Below, in pieces: positions 45,980 through 58,613 of a stretch of DNA of 64,000 nucleotides. Positions within the stretch are counted from its first letter, which is position 1; each line of letters opens with the position of its first letter. The notes under the pieces were generated by a model. That model searched no databases, was not told the origin of the DNA, and saw nothing but the letters and a program-made list of their open reading frames with translations. The stretch is taken from assembly GCA_020466095.1 (NCBI GenBank), contig CM035809.1, positions 8,032,723 through 8,096,722 on the forward strand. The letters are read 5' to 3'. Position numbers and translations under genes: made by a program. The DNA comes from Chlorops oryzae. Lineage: Eukaryota > Arthropoda > Insecta > Diptera > Chloropidae.

Positions 45980-46285
45980 TTAAAAGAAAACGTGCTGCAT
46001 CGTGCCGCGGACTACTCGTATCTGCGAAATGTGTAATTAGTATGCGCGAATGCAAGTGCAAGACAGTGTAACCCTAGAATCTGGCTGCATCCTTGGGAGT
46101 ATTCCCTTCAGCTTCCGTTTCGAGCGGCTTTATTCTTTTGTTGCTTCAATATAACGAGAGCGTCTTCGAGGATAGAACGTGACTCAGTGCTGCAGCGAAC
46201 TTGAGACACAATTAATACCAGTCAAAGTGATCTTAAAAAGCGAATTATTTTCAAAAAGGAAAACAAAAGAAAGATCTTTGTGCAT
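45980..46285 (+). other. Possible non-coding first exon with promoter (+ strand)
   Basis: This GC-richer block looks like a fly promoter and 5' leader. It has GCGGACTACTCGTATCTGCG, a TCAGTGCTGCAG initiator-like site near 46182, and an A-rich leader ending at a strong donor, CAT|GTAAGT at 46286. No ORF starts within it. It could be the first exon of a gene continuing to the right through a long intron, with coding exons outside or undetected. Confidence 0.3.
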
Positions 46286-46291
46286 GTAAGT

Positions 46292-47229
46292 TTAACCCTT
46301 TGACTACTAAAATTTCATTTTTTCACGCTGATATTTTTCAATTTTTTACTAACAACAAATTAAGCTTATTTAGTTAGAGTAATTTAAGTTTGGAAGTGAA
46401 ACGGTTAAGATTGAGAAAAAAAAATAGAACCAAATTTTCAGCGCACGATTCGGTGGCAATTGCAGACAACTATTTAAAATGCAATATTTTCTTGTCAAAT
46501 GAATTGATTCGGAAATATATTAAAACGGCTTGGTACACGACTCGAAACGAATTTAACTGTCGCGAGATTCAATTTGAAGTTGAATTTTTATTTCCACATT
46601 TTTTAATCAAGTGTTTTTGTTTTTTGACGTGTGTAACATGTAATTGCAACTAGATACATTGGCTTTTTCGGTTGGCGGTTGTTGCATTTTGCCTAATCTA
46701 CATTTGATTATTTTTGTTTGTTTTTTTTTTTTTAATTTGTGGTGGAAGAAACTCAAGCATGATGTTAACAAATCAAAGAGAAAATATTGCTTTTTAGTGA
46801 AGCTATTGCGATCAGATACATTTCGACAAGTTTACGTCTTTGAGTTGGTATTGAGAACTTTCGAAATAAATATAATTTGGATTGAAAAGTACTATTGAAA
46901 TAGAAATGGAGCTTTACTAGGGCTTTAAGAATTAAGCTCAAAGAGTCTTCAAATGGAGGACGGAGCATAAAAATGAAAACATTTTTTAAAGGTTTTATTT
47001 AGTTTGCCCTGTCTGTTTGGGTCAAATCTTAGAACGGATTGACGGATTGATCTGAAATTTGGTACACAACTTAAGTTCTGATGACAATAAAATTCAATAA
47101 ATTCTGTGCCATTGTGAAAGGGCTTGACTGTTTAATAAAAATTTAACACTTTAAATAAAAACAGTAGTATTCTGTGCAGTGAACTATTCCGGTTCACTGT
47201 TCACTTCCAATTGTTCTTTATAGTTAAAC
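46292..47229. other. Intergenic (or intronic), nothing recognised
   Basis: AT-rich. 46990-47160 (GGATTGACGGATTGATCTGA) has the flavour of a decayed transposon, but no family could be named. Confidence 0.3.
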
Positions 47230-48078
47230 TTGTTCTGCTTACACAATGCGACACGATTTTGTAAACAAAAATTTAACGACTGTTTTTGAAAGTGCTCGTT
47301 GAGTATAACAACGCCTCATACTCAGTTTTGTCAAGTCACCTCTACTTTTTTTTAAAAATAGACTTCAAAAAGTGGGGCCGAGAATTAAATTACTCACTTA
47401 CTTATGGCTATATCTAGGAATCCGTTCAATATTTTAATATCATTTCTATCACAATTTTTAGCTCTGAACTCATTTTAAATAGTTTTAGTACAAATCGACC
47501 CGAAAAAACTATATCTGGTAGGTGTAAATTCCAAAAATTCCTTAAATTTGTCGTATTTTTTTATCATATTTTAATTTGTATGGCCTATAGCTCCCAAGGT
47601 GGCTCTGGGATAGCGTAGAGGATGCGTGCTATGCTCTTGATCCCAGGGTCCGAGGTTCGATTCCCGGCACAGGCGAAACGGAGTGTAATTTTCCAAGCCT
47701 AGGACTGGTTTTTCAAAAATCGCATGTTAGGGGCACACTACATAAAAAGACATACACACGCACAAACACAAGAAAAAACTAATTGTGGTATCACAATGGG
47801 CCGATAAACGGCCTAAGTGGCATCCACTTCAACCAACCAACCAACCATAGCTCCCAAGGCAATAAACATTTTATCAAAATTTTTTAGTGCAAATATAGAA
47901 AGATTATAACTAAAGAACTTCTTCATATACAGGAACTGCATCCGAGCAATAATTGATACCGTTTTGCCGGTGCGAAGTTGAAAAATTTTTACCAAAAATC
48001 TGAAGAAAAAACGCAAAATCACCCTTTGGGTATGCACGAAATTTTTCAACCCAACGCAAATGGTTCCGATATTTAATT
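47230..48078 (-). repeat. Dispersed repeat X, copy 2, interrupted by a SINE
   Basis: Inverted copy of 20740-21328 with scattered substitutions. It is split by the SINE at 47600-47846. Without the SINE and one TSD copy, the sequence GGCCTATAGCTCCCAAGG-CAATAAACATTTTAT reads through as in copy 1. Confidence 0.85.
47600..47846 (+). mobile_element. tRNA-derived SINE with perfect 13-bp TSD
   Basis: The 247-bp element has a tRNA-like head. It contains TAGCGTAGAGGATG (box A), CTATGCTCTTGATCCCAGGG and the exact box B GGTTCGATTCC at 47654-47664. A tRNA-unrelated body follows, with an ACACACGCACAAACAC stretch, and the 3' tail is (AACC)4. ATAGCTCCCAAGG flanks it identically (47587-47599 and 47847-47859). 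It would be transcribed by Pol III and mobilised by a LINE in trans; the partner is not identified. Confidence 0.93.
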
Positions 48079-48084
48079 TTCTCA

Positions 48085-48520
48085 TCTTATTTTAAAAAAA
48101 AATTTATTAGACATATGGGGTAGCAAATTAAAGGAAATCGATCCAGCATTTTGAATAAAATAAAAAATTTGGATGTTAATAGGACCTTTTTCATACCAAA
48201 ATGGCTCTCAAAGTCAAAAAATGTTTAAAAAATTTTAAAACTTTGACTTTGAAGGCTCAAATACCCTTGAAGCTGCAATAAAGTGTAAGACTATTTTATA
48301 CGCCTAGAAAGGTCTGACAATTCTCTGTCGAACTAAACTAAAATTTTTATCTTGGATGCAAACGTTGAGGCGTGACATTTTTTTTTCTGAAACAACTGCG
48401 AATTTCTTTCTTTCCCTTATAGCTCCTCAGGGGTGCATTTTGGACCTCCCCTGCCGTACAATTTTTGTTAGTTCTGACCCCCTCTATCAGCTCCCGACCG
48501 GTTGACCATCACAAACGGAG
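48085..48520 (+). repeat. Dispersed repeat Y, copy 2
   Basis: Diverged copy of 43131-43500 (ACATATGGGGTAGCAAATTA, CGATCCAGCATTTTGAATAA, GCTCCTCAGGGGTGCATTTT). It ends near CCCGACCGGTTGACC at 48495. Confidence 0.55.
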
Positions 48521-48529
48521 CACCCTGTA

Positions 48530-51304
48530 TAAGCAGTGCTTATATACTATTTAAATCTAAACAAATGCAATTCTTAATGCCCTATAAATAAAAGAAATGT
48601 TATAAACTATTATGACATTTATTTTGTCATACGCGGAAGAGATGCAGCAATTTGGAAGCAAAAGTAAATATTTAGAGCATGGATCAAATTCAAACATGTT
48701 GCTCAGTAGCAACAAAGTATTTGAAGTGTTTAGCGAGCATTGCTGCCAAGCGAGCTCAGCAATTCAAGTACTTAAGAAAAAGTGCGGATAAGAATTAAAG
48801 AGAAAAGGAATGACAAAGTAGTGCGCTTCGCCGTTGCATTGATCGTGCGCTGTGTTTGGATTCTTTGGAATCAAAAAGAATAAAAAAAAAAACGAAACGC
48901 TTCTACTAACCCATTAATTGGTTTGGGTCTAAATATTTTCCCAATAAAGAATTTGGCTGAATAAACATTATGATGATGATCTGATTAAAAATGCTGCAAC
49001 AAAGTATTGCAACAATGTATCGGTTTGAATTGAAATAAATGCTTCCTTTAAATATACTACAACTGATAGAAAAAATTTTTTTTTTGGTATTAAGCCAAAT
49101 AAAAAACGATTTTCTAAGTATGCAGGCTTATTATATTCTTTATTGACAAAAAATAAAAAAAGTTGTTGTAATTTTTTTTTTTTTTTTGTATTTTAAAAAT
49201 GGCGTTGAAGTGGACCCTCTTTGAAAAAGTACCTCCGTGGTGTGAAAGATTTTGGCAGTTCTGGTAATCGAAAAAAAAAAACAAAAATATGTTATTAATC
49301 AAAAATGAATGCGGCTATGGAAGGAACTAGAATAAAAAAATTTTTTTTTAAATTGACAAAATGGCGCAATTTTTTATTTCAACCATCAAAAACTCCCCTT
49401 TTTTTGAACATTTTTTTAATGAAAAAATATGAAGTTCTTGAAATAAAAATTCGATACTAGTTCGGGCCATAGCCATTAATGTTATGAATAACATATAAAA
49501 ATTCCAGACAAATCGATTGGATGGTTTTTTTGTTTTCATTCACACCAGGTCAAAAAAAGTGGTTTTGAGATAAACGCGTTCAAAGTTGCTTTGATCAAGC
49601 GCGCTGCCTGCTGTCTCCACCTTCTAAAAAGGCTGTAGCAAAACAAATATTGTCAATATCTTCACGAAACTTTTCCAGCATATTCTTAAAAGTCTATTCT
49701 TCCGAAATATATAAAAAGAGAAATCAATTTTCAATAACCAGACCAGAAGGTTCCCTTAAAATTTAGGATGGCCGCCAACATAATGATCAGTAACATATTT
49801 TCTCACAACCCCGTAAATATGGGTATCAAATAAAAGTGTTTGGATAGTAGAAAACCGTTATTTACGATACGCAACTAAAATACAAAATTGTTTGAAGAAG
49901 GGGAAGCTTACGTGGTTCTGAGCCGAGTAAAGTCTTTGGACGGTTTATGTATAGAGGAATTAGATTGCAGTTAACTTTCAGGAAAGAAACCGTGCAATAA
50001 TGAGGCACTTAATGAACTTAAAGGAATGAAAAGTACTATTCATCGAAATTAGAAACTAAAAACATGAAAATAAATAATGTAAATTTTTTTTTTTTTTATT
50101 TAAAAGGTTTTATTGAAAATAATGTACCAAAAACTAAAAAAATATTTCGGTACGTCCCAGATTCCATTCAGCACACCATTGCCTTCAAAAATCTAAGGCG
50201 TTGATTAGACAAAAAATAAAATCGTTGGGCGTTGAGCATTAACTGAGTTGACTGGATGGAAACACGGGCCCAACGATTTATTTTTTGTCACGAATCTGAA
50301 ATTATTATTAATTTTTTTTTTTTTTTTTTTTGTTTTTTTGTTTTTTTGTTTTGCTAAATTGTTCGAAAAAAAACAGTTTAGAGACGGAGCCAGAAATTGT
50401 TGGGTTTAATATTTTTGGTTTCCTTGTATAAAATTTAATAGTCTAGGTACTTTTTTCCATTTTCTTCTCTATTATTTTTTTTAAAATAACCCTACGAGCG
50501 AAAGCATCAAGTTTTGATTGCCTTTATTGCATTTTCCAGGCAAATATATTTAAAAAAAATATTCTGTTCTTAAGAAGAGAAAAGTCAGCTTCTGTTAAAA
50601 GTTCGTTCGAAGTATTTTTCTTTCACAGCGAAGGATTACATCTTAAAATTTAGCTCTTGAATAAAGACCCACTCTTATCCCCTCTTAATTTCAATGGGCT
50701 TTTATAGCTGATTGGCTGTAATCTAGATTTTTATTCATTTTCTCTACAAAAATTGTAAGATCCTTAAAATAAAGTGGCGTACATAAGTCATCCGTTCGCA
50801 TTAATTGTCTTTTGAGATTTTTCCACGAGCCGTCTCTCAGTAAATGCTTTTAATTATTGATATAAAATAAAAAAATATATAAATTCTACTGCTAATCGAG
50901 ATCATTATTATTGCCATCATCATAAAATCTCTTTTGATTCCTCATTCACATCGTAAAGAGTCCGTCCCGGTCTCATTCGCTGAAGATACTTAAAGCTAAT
51001 ATCTTAATCAAAACGGACGACGACTTAAATGACAAGAGAATTTCTCCTGCGAATTGATTATTTATGTTCAGCAAAATCAAAGCGAACGAAAATGGCCACA
51101 AATGCGTACTTAATTTTAGATTAATTAAATTCAATCGTGACAATAATTATAACAATTTCCACCAGAAGTCACATCAATGACATCATTTTTCATTTTATAA
51201 TTGAAAATTTACCACATTTAGATGCCATTATTTGGTAAAATTGCCCGTAAACTATTAGAAATAATTTTGACAGCTTTAACCCTTCTGCCATTAAAAGTGC
51301 TTCG
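48530..51304. other. Intergenic, decayed repeats only
   Basis: 49350-49640 is a relative of 41750-42160 (shared AAAGTGGTTTTGAGATAAAC). Long A and T runs lie near 49160, 50085 and 50310. No gene was recognised. Confidence 0.4.
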
Positions 51305-51364
51305 TCACAAGGAATTGATAGAATATTTTGATGCTGTTTTTTTTAAATTTTGGAATCCTAAATC

Positions 51365-51846
51365 CAGGGACGTGAACCGGGTTTGAAACGGAAAACCGCT
51401 TTTATCTGGTAGGAACTGAACAGAAGTTTTTGAACAAATGTTTGAACCGAACCGAAAACCGAACCCCATTTTGTAAAGGTTCAGGGTTTCATTTTTGCCT
51501 GCAACCATGCACAGTGGTTGTTCCCATAAGCCAAAAATTAAAAAATTAAGTCGATATTCTTATTAAATTAGTATCGATACCATCTCTAATATAAGTAAGG
51601 TAAACACAACTAACTTTTTAATGTGCAAATTTTAACCCTAAATGGTAAAAAATTGCGTCAGAAGTGGGAACACGTGTTAAGAAATATTTTCAGTTTGATA
51701 AATTCCTGAACCGATGAACCGAACCGAAATCCCGGTTCAAAGAAGTAGAAAAACCGGTTTGAAGGAACAATCCAGAAGTTCAATCACGGTTCGAACCGCC
51801 GAACTGAACCGAACCGGGCAAATTTTCCACCCGGTTCACGTCCCTG
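51365..51846. mobile_element. hAT-like MITE with perfect 18-bp TIR
   Basis: Begins CAGGGACGTGAACCGGGT, and the right end is the exact inverse. Further internal GAACCG motifs occur throughout (AACCGAACCGAAAACCGAAC and similar). The flanks CCTAAATC and CTTAAAAC agree at 6 of 8 positions, an aged 8-bp TSD. 482 bp, with no transposase. Confidence 0.82.
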
Positions 51847-52194
51847 CTTAAAACACCTTATGCTTATATGGGAAAGTTATTAAAAATAAGTGAGAAAGGT
51901 TAAGACGACCTTCACATACATAAGAACCTATCCAACTTCTGTCGAGCTTTATCACCCTTAATCGACTTTGGTAGCTGCGGAAAAGCACCGTCTTTGGGAC
52001 TTTTTTCGATTGATCTTTTTCATGGTTTTTAACAAAAATTTCGTCATTTTAGGGAATTTTTTTGAACCCTTGTTATGACCCATTTTTATTTTGACCTATT
52101 TGGGGAAAATATGTTCAAGTAATAATCGATATTAAAGGGAGTTTCATTAAAATACAGTGGGTGGTCAAAAAGTGAAAATCGGGGGCGTTAAATT

Positions 52195-52352
52195 CAGTAG
52201 CGTAGTAAGGGGAGTTACAAGGGGGCATCCGCCCCGGGCGACAAATCATATTTCAATTTTTATAATTTTTTTTATTTAGGTTAAGGGGCGGAATTTTGTG
52301 TATTGCGCCCGTAATTCGGGCCCAGGCGCCGAAATGTCTCGCTACGCCAGTG
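52195..52352. mobile_element. Probable small hAT-like MITE
   Basis: The left end is CAGTAGCGTAGTAAGGGG and the right end inverted is CACTGGCGTAGCGAGA, about 12 of 15 matching. A GGGCCC-rich interior is typical of CAGTGGCGTAG-type MITEs. The TSD is not convincing. Confidence 0.5.
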
Positions 52353-52799
52353 TTTACAACTACTTTTAGAGATAAAATCTCATTCTAAAAAAAAAACTCA
52401 TTTTAGCTGGGGATAACTTTCTAAGGGATTTAAGAAGACTTCGTGAATGGCGTAAATAATTACAGCATTAAAATTTACTACTCTATCGAATTTTTTTAAA
52501 ATTAGGGTAGCCCAATTCATTAAAATTCATGACCTAAGAGTATGCAGCTGAATATTTTAAAATCAATTTATATAATTTCAAGCTTTAATCAGTGAATCTA
52601 AATTAAGAAGATCATAATGCCTTCCCCAAGTTCTTTTTAAATGGATATACCAACGATTTTTCACTATCAAAAATATTTAAAATATTTATATGCATACTTT
52701 TAGGTGGTTAACTTGAATATTTAGTCCAATTCTAAATGTTCCAGGGAAATTTTCAGTGCGGATTTTGAAAAAAATTTCTGCCTTTCTAAGAATTCTGGG
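52353..52799. other. Intergenic, nothing recognised
   Basis: AT-rich, no features. Confidence 0.35.
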
Positions 52800-52985
52800 A
52801 GTCGGCCTCAATGGCGTTGGTTGAGATGCCCCTTTACGAAGCGAGAGGTTCAACGGGGTTCAACTCCCAGCTCGAGCGTGGATGTTAGTTGTATCGTTTT
52901 TTCTTCTGTTTCTGCCAACGTGAGGCTTTAGAGTGCCACTTTTGGTTGGCAACCACACTAACCTAAACTTAACTAATCGACCAAC
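52800..52985 (+). repeat. tRNA-derived SINE, family 2 (copy b)
   Basis: GCGTTGGTTGAGATGCC, CTTTACGAAGCGAGAGG and the box B-like GGGGTTCAACTCCC at 52855-52868, followed by CGTGGATGTTAGTTGTATCG and TTGGTTGGCAACCACACTAA. These match, in order, the copy at 12037-12224. No TSD recognised. Confidence 0.6.
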
Positions 52986-54302
52986 GAGAGTGAACAGATT
53001 TTTCAATAAGAAATTATTTTTTCGATTGCCAACAATTAACATTTCTCACAATAAAAGTGGAAAATGAGTGACCTAAAGCCTAAATATAAATTAAAAATTT
53101 AAAACTTAAACAGGTCAAATAAAAATAAACAAATATAACTAAACATATTAGAAATTTGAAAATTTGCGATTAAAAAAGTTCCAAGACAAGCATTGTGTGC
53201 AGACAAGCTTCCGATTTTCCGCTTCCACTGCAGATCGATCTTTTACTTGAAGTTGTTACAAGATCCTCACAGCTTCGCTATAACCTACTTAAGGTGGATA
53301 TAAATATATGAAAAGCATTTTAATTCAACAAATTTAATTTGGTAATTAATGGCTTAATTCTTGTGAAGACTCGATGATTTGTTATGAAACACACCCGTGC
53401 GACACACTCGCATGGATGATCAACAACACGTTTTTGCCTGCTTCGGGCAACTCGTCGAAACTTGATTTGTTTATTCGCATGGAATTTGCTTATTTCGTTT
53501 GAATGTGTCGCTGAAAAATTTCGCTTCGATGGACATCGATTTGCTGCTTTTGGGTAAATTTAGAAATTTCATTTTTCTGTTTTTGTATGCATTTTTTTAT
53601 TGCCGTTTTCATGTCATTCAGCTCGTCAACTAAGAGATGGCGGTGACACGCAGAAAATTCGCATCAAATGTTATCTGACATTTTTATTAACTTCCCAGTG
53701 GGAAATTTTCTGTTTTCATTTTTCTTTTCTGTCTGTATTTTTTTTATATTTTTCTTTCTTCTTTGTGGTTCCAATTCTGGTTATTATGTATATCCGCTCA
53801 TTATCGGTTTCAACTTGTTTGCTCTCGAGAGAAGGGAGATATAACGACGTGTGATTCGCATTTAGCACATCATTATGTAATTTGAGACAATTTTTGGTTT
53901 TTGTATTTACTAAACCCATTCATGTCGATTTGTTGTGTGAAAAATCATGAGAAAATTTCATAAATTCAATGTGTCGATGGTGAGAATTTAAGCCGAATCC
54001 GACAAAGAACTGTATTCTCATTGTGAGAGGAGATGATAACATTCTGAGTGCGATGGATTTGTACACAATTCCTTTGAAATCCCTTGCATTCATTCCTCTT
54101 ACCATGCATCTCAGTCCGGTTATGTCCTTAACAAGGAATTTCTTCCAAGAAATTGTTTTTTGCACTCCTGTAAAACTTAATGCGACACTCCAGTTTATTG
54201 TCTATTTTTCTAAGAAATTTTTGCAGGGAATTTTAATTTATCTATGGACTTGCCAGAAAAAACAGCAGAAGACAATAATTTCGAATTTTCGGACCAACTT
54301 TT
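52986..54302. other. Intergenic, no firm feature
   Basis: 53380-53700 is more complex than its surroundings. Its + frame around 53626 (RQLRDGGDTQKIRIKCYL) might be a lone exon, but the splice context is weak and no homology is recognised. Confidence 0.3.
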
Positions 54303-55274
54303 TATACCCAGCTTCATGCTTCATCAGGGTATATTAGTTTTGAGCGGATCTTGTAACACCTGAAACAAAATTCTGTATGGAGATAGACAAATATTAAGGT
54401 GGATCGATTTTGTAACCTCCAATTTCCCTAGCAGAATATTATTTTGTTGCGCATACTTAATAATTATACCGGAGAAACTATAGGTCAAATGTGAATCTTA
54501 ACCTTCCGCTGGTTTTTTCATGCTATATTCGACTTAATTTGATCATCAATATTGGTAAAAACATCTCAAAAAGCAGAGAAACAATCTCTTCAACGTCCCT
54601 CAAAACTCAAGCCATTGAAAAAATTTTATATTTTCTTTAATAACTATCTCTAAATGGCCAATTTCTGATGATTTTTCAAGCAAAATTTTATTATTTCTCA
54701 TGCCTAAAATTATGCTAAGAATTAAAATAAGAAAAATTTAATTTAAAAACTTTTTCATTAGGTAGAAATTTCAATTATTTGTAGCGTGCTTTTAGGCATA
54801 TTTAAGATGGCCTTCTTTTTGAGAAGCAGAAGTCAAAAATTCGGCTTTGACCTATGGTTCCCTAGGCATTTTTTCTCCAAAAAAATTGTAGAATCTTATT
54901 TCACTAGGGCAATTTTCATATTTTTTTTTTGTAGAACAAAACGATCCACCTTAATCGATATGTATATTTATTTGATCAGAATCGAAAACTGCGTCAATTT
55001 ACACACGTCTGCCTTTCCTCTCCGTCTTCGGTCAGATCTCCTCCGAAGAGGGTGAATCAGTTATTTCAAAATTTCGCACGCAGGCAGCCTGGGATGTAGA
55101 GAAATGGAAATGGACGTTAGCCTCCCCCCACCTTGCCTACATATCCACCCATTTATACGTAATGGTTTTTCGTAATTTGCGCACGGAAAGCCATAGAAGC
55201 CGAATTGGTGAGCTTACCTCGATTGGGAAGTTGGGTATGTTAAAGTCGGGCTGGACTGAATTTAGCTCTCATAC
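54303..55274 (+). mobile_element. TATACCC repeat, family B, copy 1 (interrupted)
   Basis: Starts TATACCCAGCTTCATGC, then CAGGGTATATTAGTTTTGAG and CGGATCTTGTAACA. It resumes after a nested TTAA element with TCGATATGTATATTTATTTG, TCGGTCAGATCTCCTCCG and ends AAAGTCGGGCTGGACTGAAT. These blocks match 59763-60676 in order. The CCGTCTGTCC microsatellite is degenerate here. Confidence 0.75.
54398..54950. mobile_element. TTAA-flanked MITE nested in family B copy 1
   Basis: The ends are GGTGGATCGATTTTG and, inverted from the right, GGTGGATCGTTTTG. TTAA lies directly outside at 54394-54397 and 54951-54954. Excising it with one TTAA joins the host repeat in the correct order. A TTAA target is typical of piggyBac-type transposases, although the ends do not begin CCC as piggyBac itself does. 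553 bp, non-coding. Confidence 0.8.
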
Positions 55275-58200
55275 ATTCTGAAAATTAATTAAAAAATGTC
55301 AGACTCATTACATGATGCCCTATAAAAGTACTTTTTGATTTCCAGGAAAAATTTTTCCAACATGAAATTGAATAACCTTTTCGATTTTAATGCAAAAAGG
55401 TGAAACGAACCGTTGATCAAGATGGAAGGCGGTAATCACCATAATTAAAAGCAGCTGTAGAGGAAACTCATTTCCATGAAATATTTATCAAATTTCAATA
55501 GTCAAATGCGTTCAAAAGGATAGAGAGAGAGCGAGAGATAAGAAGGGAGAGAGATAGCTGTCCTAACGATATTATGGAAAGTTCCCCAAAGTGTTGCGAT
55601 ACGTTGGAAAAGCAGTAACATCCACTCCCACATTCATCCATTGCTCCAGTTCTTCATGGGGAATCATGTGGCAGCTCTGTTGGCTTCATTCGAAGCAATT
55701 CCTTCGAATGGCGCAAAGAATTTACGAGTAATTTCGAAATAAGAATGCATGAAGCTTTTTTTGCAACCCAGGGACGGATTTAAGTATCAGCTTTAGGTCG
55801 GGGGAGGAATTCATAAAAGACTATTAAAATATAACTTTTTTTTGGTTTGATGTTCAGTCATCGATGTTTAGATTTTTCGAAATGCTATCATTTGAGTTGT
55901 TTATCGATATTTACCCATCACTTTCTTGTGCAGGGATGCATTAAAATGGTCACCAGAATATTTAGAGAGATTTAACACCGTGAGACATATCGATTAAAAA
56001 TTTTGTTGGTCATTTGAGAGTCCTTGAGACTCTTCGCGAAAAAATTTTTCTCCATCAGGAATGCCTTAAGGTGTTAATTCCGTTGTAGCTTCAAGGACGT
56101 TCATTACTTATATTTTGCGCCGTTGATTAGAATTCAAGGCCCCACAACTTTGAGGCCTTATCATTGGCAAGATGCGCCACTGATTGCTATTCTTCTCCGC
56201 AGATTCCATTCAAGGGTCGGTGCAAAAATGATGAATTTAATGCACTTAAATTGGTTAGGAAAAGTTCAAAGGAACATTTCTCTACGCAGCGCAGTATCTT
56301 CCGAGGATGCTCTTCATTTGTATAATAAATAATTTTCGTGGTTATCTAGCAGCGATGCAAATTTCTGGAAGCTTAAATTTATTGCCTTTAATTTTCTTGA
56401 AATTATCTCGAGTATTCGGTTTCATGAAAAACTTTGCAATCTTTTTTTAAGTTTTCTCCCTTTGTGTGTTAGTGTGTGTGTGTGTGTGTCAACATTTTCA
56501 AAAGTCAATGGACCGAATGGGCAATGCTTTAATGTCAGCTAACTGGCAGACTGTCTTCCAAGTCGATACAAGATGGCACTAGAGCATTTTTGGTATTCAA
56601 TTTCCATTATTCTCGAGTAACTAAAGGATAATTTAGCAGACAGTGTCATTGCTTGTCAAAACGCCGTACGCTATGCTAGACATTTTTAATGATTTAGGTT
56701 CCTTTCAACTCTAAACATACGTATATTTATACATATATATAAATTTATCATCTATTTAATGGTACTTATATTATTTTCGCCTCATTTATTTATGCTCGCT
56801 AGACTTTGCTGCGCTTCCATTTAAAAAGTCGAAGTATGTATGTATCAATTGGTCTTTGACAGTTGCGAAACGAGCATCATTTTTTTTTTATCGAAACTAT
56901 GTATTTCAAAGAAGACAAAAAGCACGTCTGAATAAATAGAAAAAAAGTGACATCGACTGGCTTTAACTTTGCAAGACGGATTTCATGAAATTTCGCAAGT
57001 TTATTAACAAACAAACAAATATAAATACCATATATTGTCTATGAATCGCAATCCCTCTTCATAATGGGGTAAAATTGAAAGAAGTTGTTTTCAAATTTTT
57101 CTTGTTTGATTTTGTCTTTCTATGAAAAAAAAAAAACAACCCGAAAAATTTCTTCGATTAAAGTCATTCAACGATTTGATTTATAAGGAATGATGTCGAA
57201 TTAAATGAGTAAACTTGGTTCAAGAACCTAAGTAAAGACAGAAGACATTTCGAAGAAAACATAAATTTCAATTTGTGTCCTTTCTAAAGAGAATGAGCAA
57301 AGAAATATCGTCATTAAGACATTGTAAGTCAGTTTGAGAAACTGCTATCATTGCCATTTTTCATACAACAGTTTTTTGGAAAAGGAAATATTCTTATTTG
57401 GAGTATTCTGTTATGTCGAACAACTTAACTGACGGATTTTTCGGGGAAGAAAGATTTTAAAAAATTAGTAAAGAGATTCGGTAATTATTTTTTTTGGTCT
57501 TAGCTCATAACTACCCTACAGTAATATGGACTGACCGATGTGTAGCCTTCGGCCAGTCCTTCATGCTACCAGTATCGACTTGTCCCCTCATAATTCCACT
57601 TCCAATGTATTCAACTGATCTTTTTAACATGGGCCTGTCATTGCAGAGGGACTAGTCTGTAAAACGGCTGACCATAGGACAGTTTTTAAGTCAATTGTTC
57701 TAATTTTATCTGGTTATAGGATAGTTAAATAAGAAAAATAAAAAACCAACTTTTTATATAAATTCTAAGTTGATGAAAGTGTCATTTAAAGACCACCCTT
57801 AAACCAATCCGTTTATTACCGACCGGTAGGATTTGGACCGGTCAAAGGCCAGTCCTTCTAAGGAAGTTCAACAAAAATATTTAAATTCGGCACCTAAAGG
57901 TATACATTTGAATATTTTAGAACCAATTATTGTGATTTTAAGTCCTTATAAACGGAGCTCAAATAAGGATATACGGACTACAGTCAAAACCCCTGCTCAA
58001 GATGTGATTAAATGGGTAAGCTTACAAGAGCGAACAGGTTTATTACTACCTGAAATAATTGGAATATATAAGTTCATACTTTTAGGTGCATGATTTAAAT
58101 ATTTTTTGTTGCCTTGCTCATCACCAGGGCTCGGATTATGTTGACTTTTAGAAATTTAAACCATACTTTAGGGGGCAAAAATTTTCTTGATAACATTTTG

Positions 58201-58613
58201 CGAATAAGTTTTGCGAAGGTGAACTTCAAACCGATTTTCTAACTTATAAAAAATTCATATTGAAGTTAAAAACCTATTTGAATCTTAACTTTACGTGAGT
58301 TGAACAAAATTTATACTGCATAAAGTATGCTTTAAATTTACAAAGTCAACAAAATCCGAGACTTGCACATCAAATGAAGTCAAATTAAATTAAGATAAAG
58401 CTTTTGATTAGACTAACTTTAATCCTTTAACGCCTAAGGAAGCGATTTATCTCCACAAAATTTGAATGATTTGTATTAGGGTAATTCCACGAGAAACGGT
58501 CCCACCCGTGACAGCCATTCTGAGCACAAATTGTGTAAATTCAGTGATTTACTATTGTTAAACGATTCCGAAATTTATATCCTTCAGAACCCCATCCTTG
58601 TTTTTTTTTTTTT
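55275..58613. other. Intergenic, no gene recognised
   Basis: Small (GT)n run at about 56466-56489. 55773 onwards begins CAGGGACGGATTTAAG and 56170 ends GCGCCACTG, perhaps decayed hAT ends. Otherwise there are chance-length ORFs only. Confidence 0.35.

Noticed and set aside
55773..56182. hAT-like MITE from CAGGGACGG to GCGCCACTG
   Set aside because: The ends are poorly matched and the flanks (TTGCAACC and ATTGCTAT) show no duplication.
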